Assembly: GCA_009772935.1 (NCBI GenBank)
Contig: WOUR01000045.1
Span: 1 to 41,372, forward strand
Length of the DNA stretch: 41,372 nucleotides
From: Rhodospirillaceae bacterium
GTDB taxonomy: Bacteria > Pseudomonadota > Alphaproteobacteria > Reyranellales > Reyranellaceae
Direction of reading: 5' to 3'
A program made the position numbers and the translations under genes. Shown here in pieces: positions 40,056-41,372 of this stretch. Positions within the stretch are counted from its first letter, which is position 1. The number at the start of each line of letters is the position of its first letter. A model generated the notes under the pieces. It saw only the letters and a list, made by a program, of their open reading frames with translations. It was not told the origin of the DNA and did no database searches.

Positions 40056-41372
40056 CGCGGACGCGGACGCGCGCGGGCCGTGGGTTCGGCGACCAAAGGG
40101 TCGTCGGGCCAGTAATGGCGCGGATAACGGCCCTTCAGTTCGGATTTCACGGCCTTGTAGCCGTTGGCCCAGAAGCTCGCGAGATCGCGCGTCACCTGAA
40201 CCGGCCGGCGTGCCGGCGAGAGCAGGTGGATGGTGAGCGGCACCTTGCCGCCGGCGATGCGCGGCGTCTCGGTGAGGCCGAACATCTCCTGCAGGCGGAC
40301 GGAAAGCGTCGGCTCGTCGGGATTGGCATAGTCGATCGCCACCCGCGATCCGCTGGGCACTTCGACATGGGTCGGCACCAGCCGCTCGACCTCGCGCTGC
40401 TTCTCCCACGGCACCAGCGCTTTCAGTGCCGAACCAAGATCGATGCGCGTGAGATGATCCTTGCGCGACATGCCGTCGAGGTATGGACCCAGCCAGTCCG
40501 CCAGCGACGCGAGCAGGGCCGCGTCCGAGAGATCGGGCCAGTCGTCGCCGGCATGGCGGCGCAGGAAGCCGATGCGCTCGCGCCAGCGCACGAGATCGTC
40601 GCTCCACGGGAGGGCGCCGAGCCCGAGCTGGCGCACGCCGTCGAGCATGGCGGCCCGCACCTCCAGCGGATCGGGCTGGCCGAGCGGCTTGTCTTCGAGC
40701 GCGAGCGCGCCCAGCCGGCGGCGCCGCCGCGCCAGCACCGCGCCGTCGCGCGCGCTCCACTGCACGAGCTGCTCGTCGACGATGCGGCCGGCGTAGAGGT
40801 CCTCGATCTCCGCCGCCGTGATCGGGGCAGCGAGGAAGATGCGCGATTCCTGCGCCGAGCCGTCGAGATCGGCGACGACCAGGAACTCCTCGTTCGCCAT
40901 CGGATCGCCCTCGGGCAGCGCGGCGCCACGGCCACCGGACAGGAGATAGCGCCCGGCCGTGCCGGGCCGGCGGCGGCCGATGCGGTCGGGATAGGCCAGC
41001 GCCAGCAGCGGGCCCGTCATCGCGATGTCGGGGTGTTCTTCGTCGCCGTTGCGCGGCATCAGGCGTCGTGCCGACTCCTGGATGAGGCGCAAGGTGCCGT
41101 CGCGCCGGCCGCTCAAGGCGATGTCGACCCGATGCCGCAGATCGGCATCGCGCTGGCCGGGCGGCAGGCGCAGGAAATCGCGTTCGCCCAGGATCGCGGC
41201 CAGCAGGGCGGCGACCTTGCCCTGCCCCAGTTCGCGGCCTTTCAGGACAAGATGAGCGATGCGCGGGTGTTGGCCGAGCCGCACCATGGCGCGGCCGTGT
41301 TGCGTGATCGTCCCAGTGGCGTCGATCGCGCCGAGATCGGCCAGCAGCGCGCGCGCGGTCGCGAGCGAGGCG
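40052..41372 (-). CDS. hrpB: ATP-dependent helicase HrpB, C-terminal part (5' end beyond window)
   Basis: The frame stays open on the reverse strand to the window edge, with ATARALLADLGAIDATG before ITQHGRAMVRLGQHPRIAHL, the HA2-like segment of HrpB. After that come the HrpB-specific C-terminal regions GRGAALPEGDPMANEEFLVV, PYLDGMSRKDHL and YANPDEPTLSVRLQEMFGL, ending with ANGYKAVKSELKGRYPRHYWPDDP. HrpB is a DEAH-box RNA helicase-like protein; its cellular role is poorly defined. The catalytic helicase core lies outside the window. Confidence 0.93.
   Translation of the reverse strand, partial: ASLATARALLADLGAIDATGTITQHGRAMVRLGQHPRIAHLVLKGRELGQGKVAALLAAILGERDFLRLPPGQRDADLRHRVDIALSGRRDGTLRLIQESARRLMPRNGDEEHPDIAMTGPLLALAYPDRIGRRRPGTAGRYLLSGGRGAALPEGDPMANEEFLVVADLDGSAQESRIFLAAPITAAEIEDLYAGRIVDEQLVQWSARDGAVLARRRRRLGALALEDKPLGQPDPLEVRAAMLDGVRQLGLGALPWSDDLVRWRERIGFLRRHAGDDWPDLSDAALLASLADWLGPYLDGMSRKDHLTRIDLGSALKALVPWEKQREVERLVPTHVEVPSGSRVAIDYANPDEPTLSVRLQEMFGLTETPRIAGGKVPLTIHLLSPARRPVQVTRDLASFWANGYKAVKSELKGRYPRHYWPDDPLVAEPTARARPRPR

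Noticed and set aside
1..41372. CRISPR arrays, tRNA or rRNA genes, transposases and phage genes
   Set aside because: I found no regularly spaced direct repeats, no cloverleaf-like segments and no transposase or integrase motifs on either strand. A proper tRNA or covariance-model scan was not possible.

Overview
The window is a gene-dense, high-GC chromosomal segment. It most resembles a free-living alphaproteobacterium of the Rhodospirillales/Hyphomicrobiales type; a Reyranella- or Bradyrhizobium-like soil organism is a guess from gene order and protein style, not a proven assignment. The evidence is the ftsZ-bamD-recN-ligA order, the alphaproteobacterial FtsZ tail, small DUF1127, DUF2783, DUF2798 and DUF2000 proteins, and many acyl-CoA and aromatic-type catabolic genes. 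I saw no rRNA, tRNA, CRISPR array, transposase or phage gene.

Layout. (1) 1-5193 is a housekeeping block: the 3' end of ftsZ, a strong terminator, then bamD, recN and ligA in close succession. (2) 5194-8041 holds a large inverted repeat, a reverse-strand M24 aminopeptidase P, and a small DUF1127 gene ending in a terminator. (3) 8042-15416 is a reverse-strand run, uvrD/pcrA then an ABC importer (binding protein, fused permease, ATPase) then prmA. Two junctions have ATGA stop/start overlaps, and repeat-derived hairpins lie between the binding-protein and permease genes. (4) 15498-20643 is a forward-strand run: an HtrA-like protein that has lost its catalytic triad, then a metallo-beta-lactamase-fold protein, a flavin monooxygenase, a DUF2783 protein, an SDR and a GNAT acetyltransferase. 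(5) 20618-25869 has tandem hot-dog thioesterases, an SDR with Phe at the catalytic Tyr position, an alpha/beta hydrolase, a CurA/PTGR-like reductase, an HdeD-like membrane protein and a NUDT19-like Nudix hydrolase. (6) 25995-30562 is an acyl-CoA module: an HMG-CoA-synthase-fold/OB-fold protein, an SCP-x-type thiolase, a two-gene MaoC hydratase and an SDR. (7) 30640-33121 has a second flavin monooxygenase, an AraC regulator and DUF2000. (8) 33118-37637 is a reverse-strand run: DUF2817 peptidase-like protein, cNMP-binding patatin lipase, NTF2-like protein and MFS transporter. (9) 37757-41372 has apt, an amidase, DUF2798 and the truncated 3' part of hrpB.

How the genes fit together. Region 6 reads as one pathway unit. 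The MaoC pair would hydrate an enoyl-CoA, the SDR would oxidise the 3-hydroxyacyl-CoA, and the thiolase-fold protein would cleave the product with help from the OB-fold/zinc-ribbon partner. The parts resemble the bacterial steroid side-chain system (ChsH1/ChsH2 with Ltp2) but are arranged differently, because the OB-fold domain is joined to a condensing-enzyme fold whose Cys, His and Glu are all replaced. This is the best candidate here for an undescribed system. The second-best lead is the pair of mutually exclusive hairpins over the permease ribosome-binding site in region 3. All functional claims are from reading sequence only; no database search was run.
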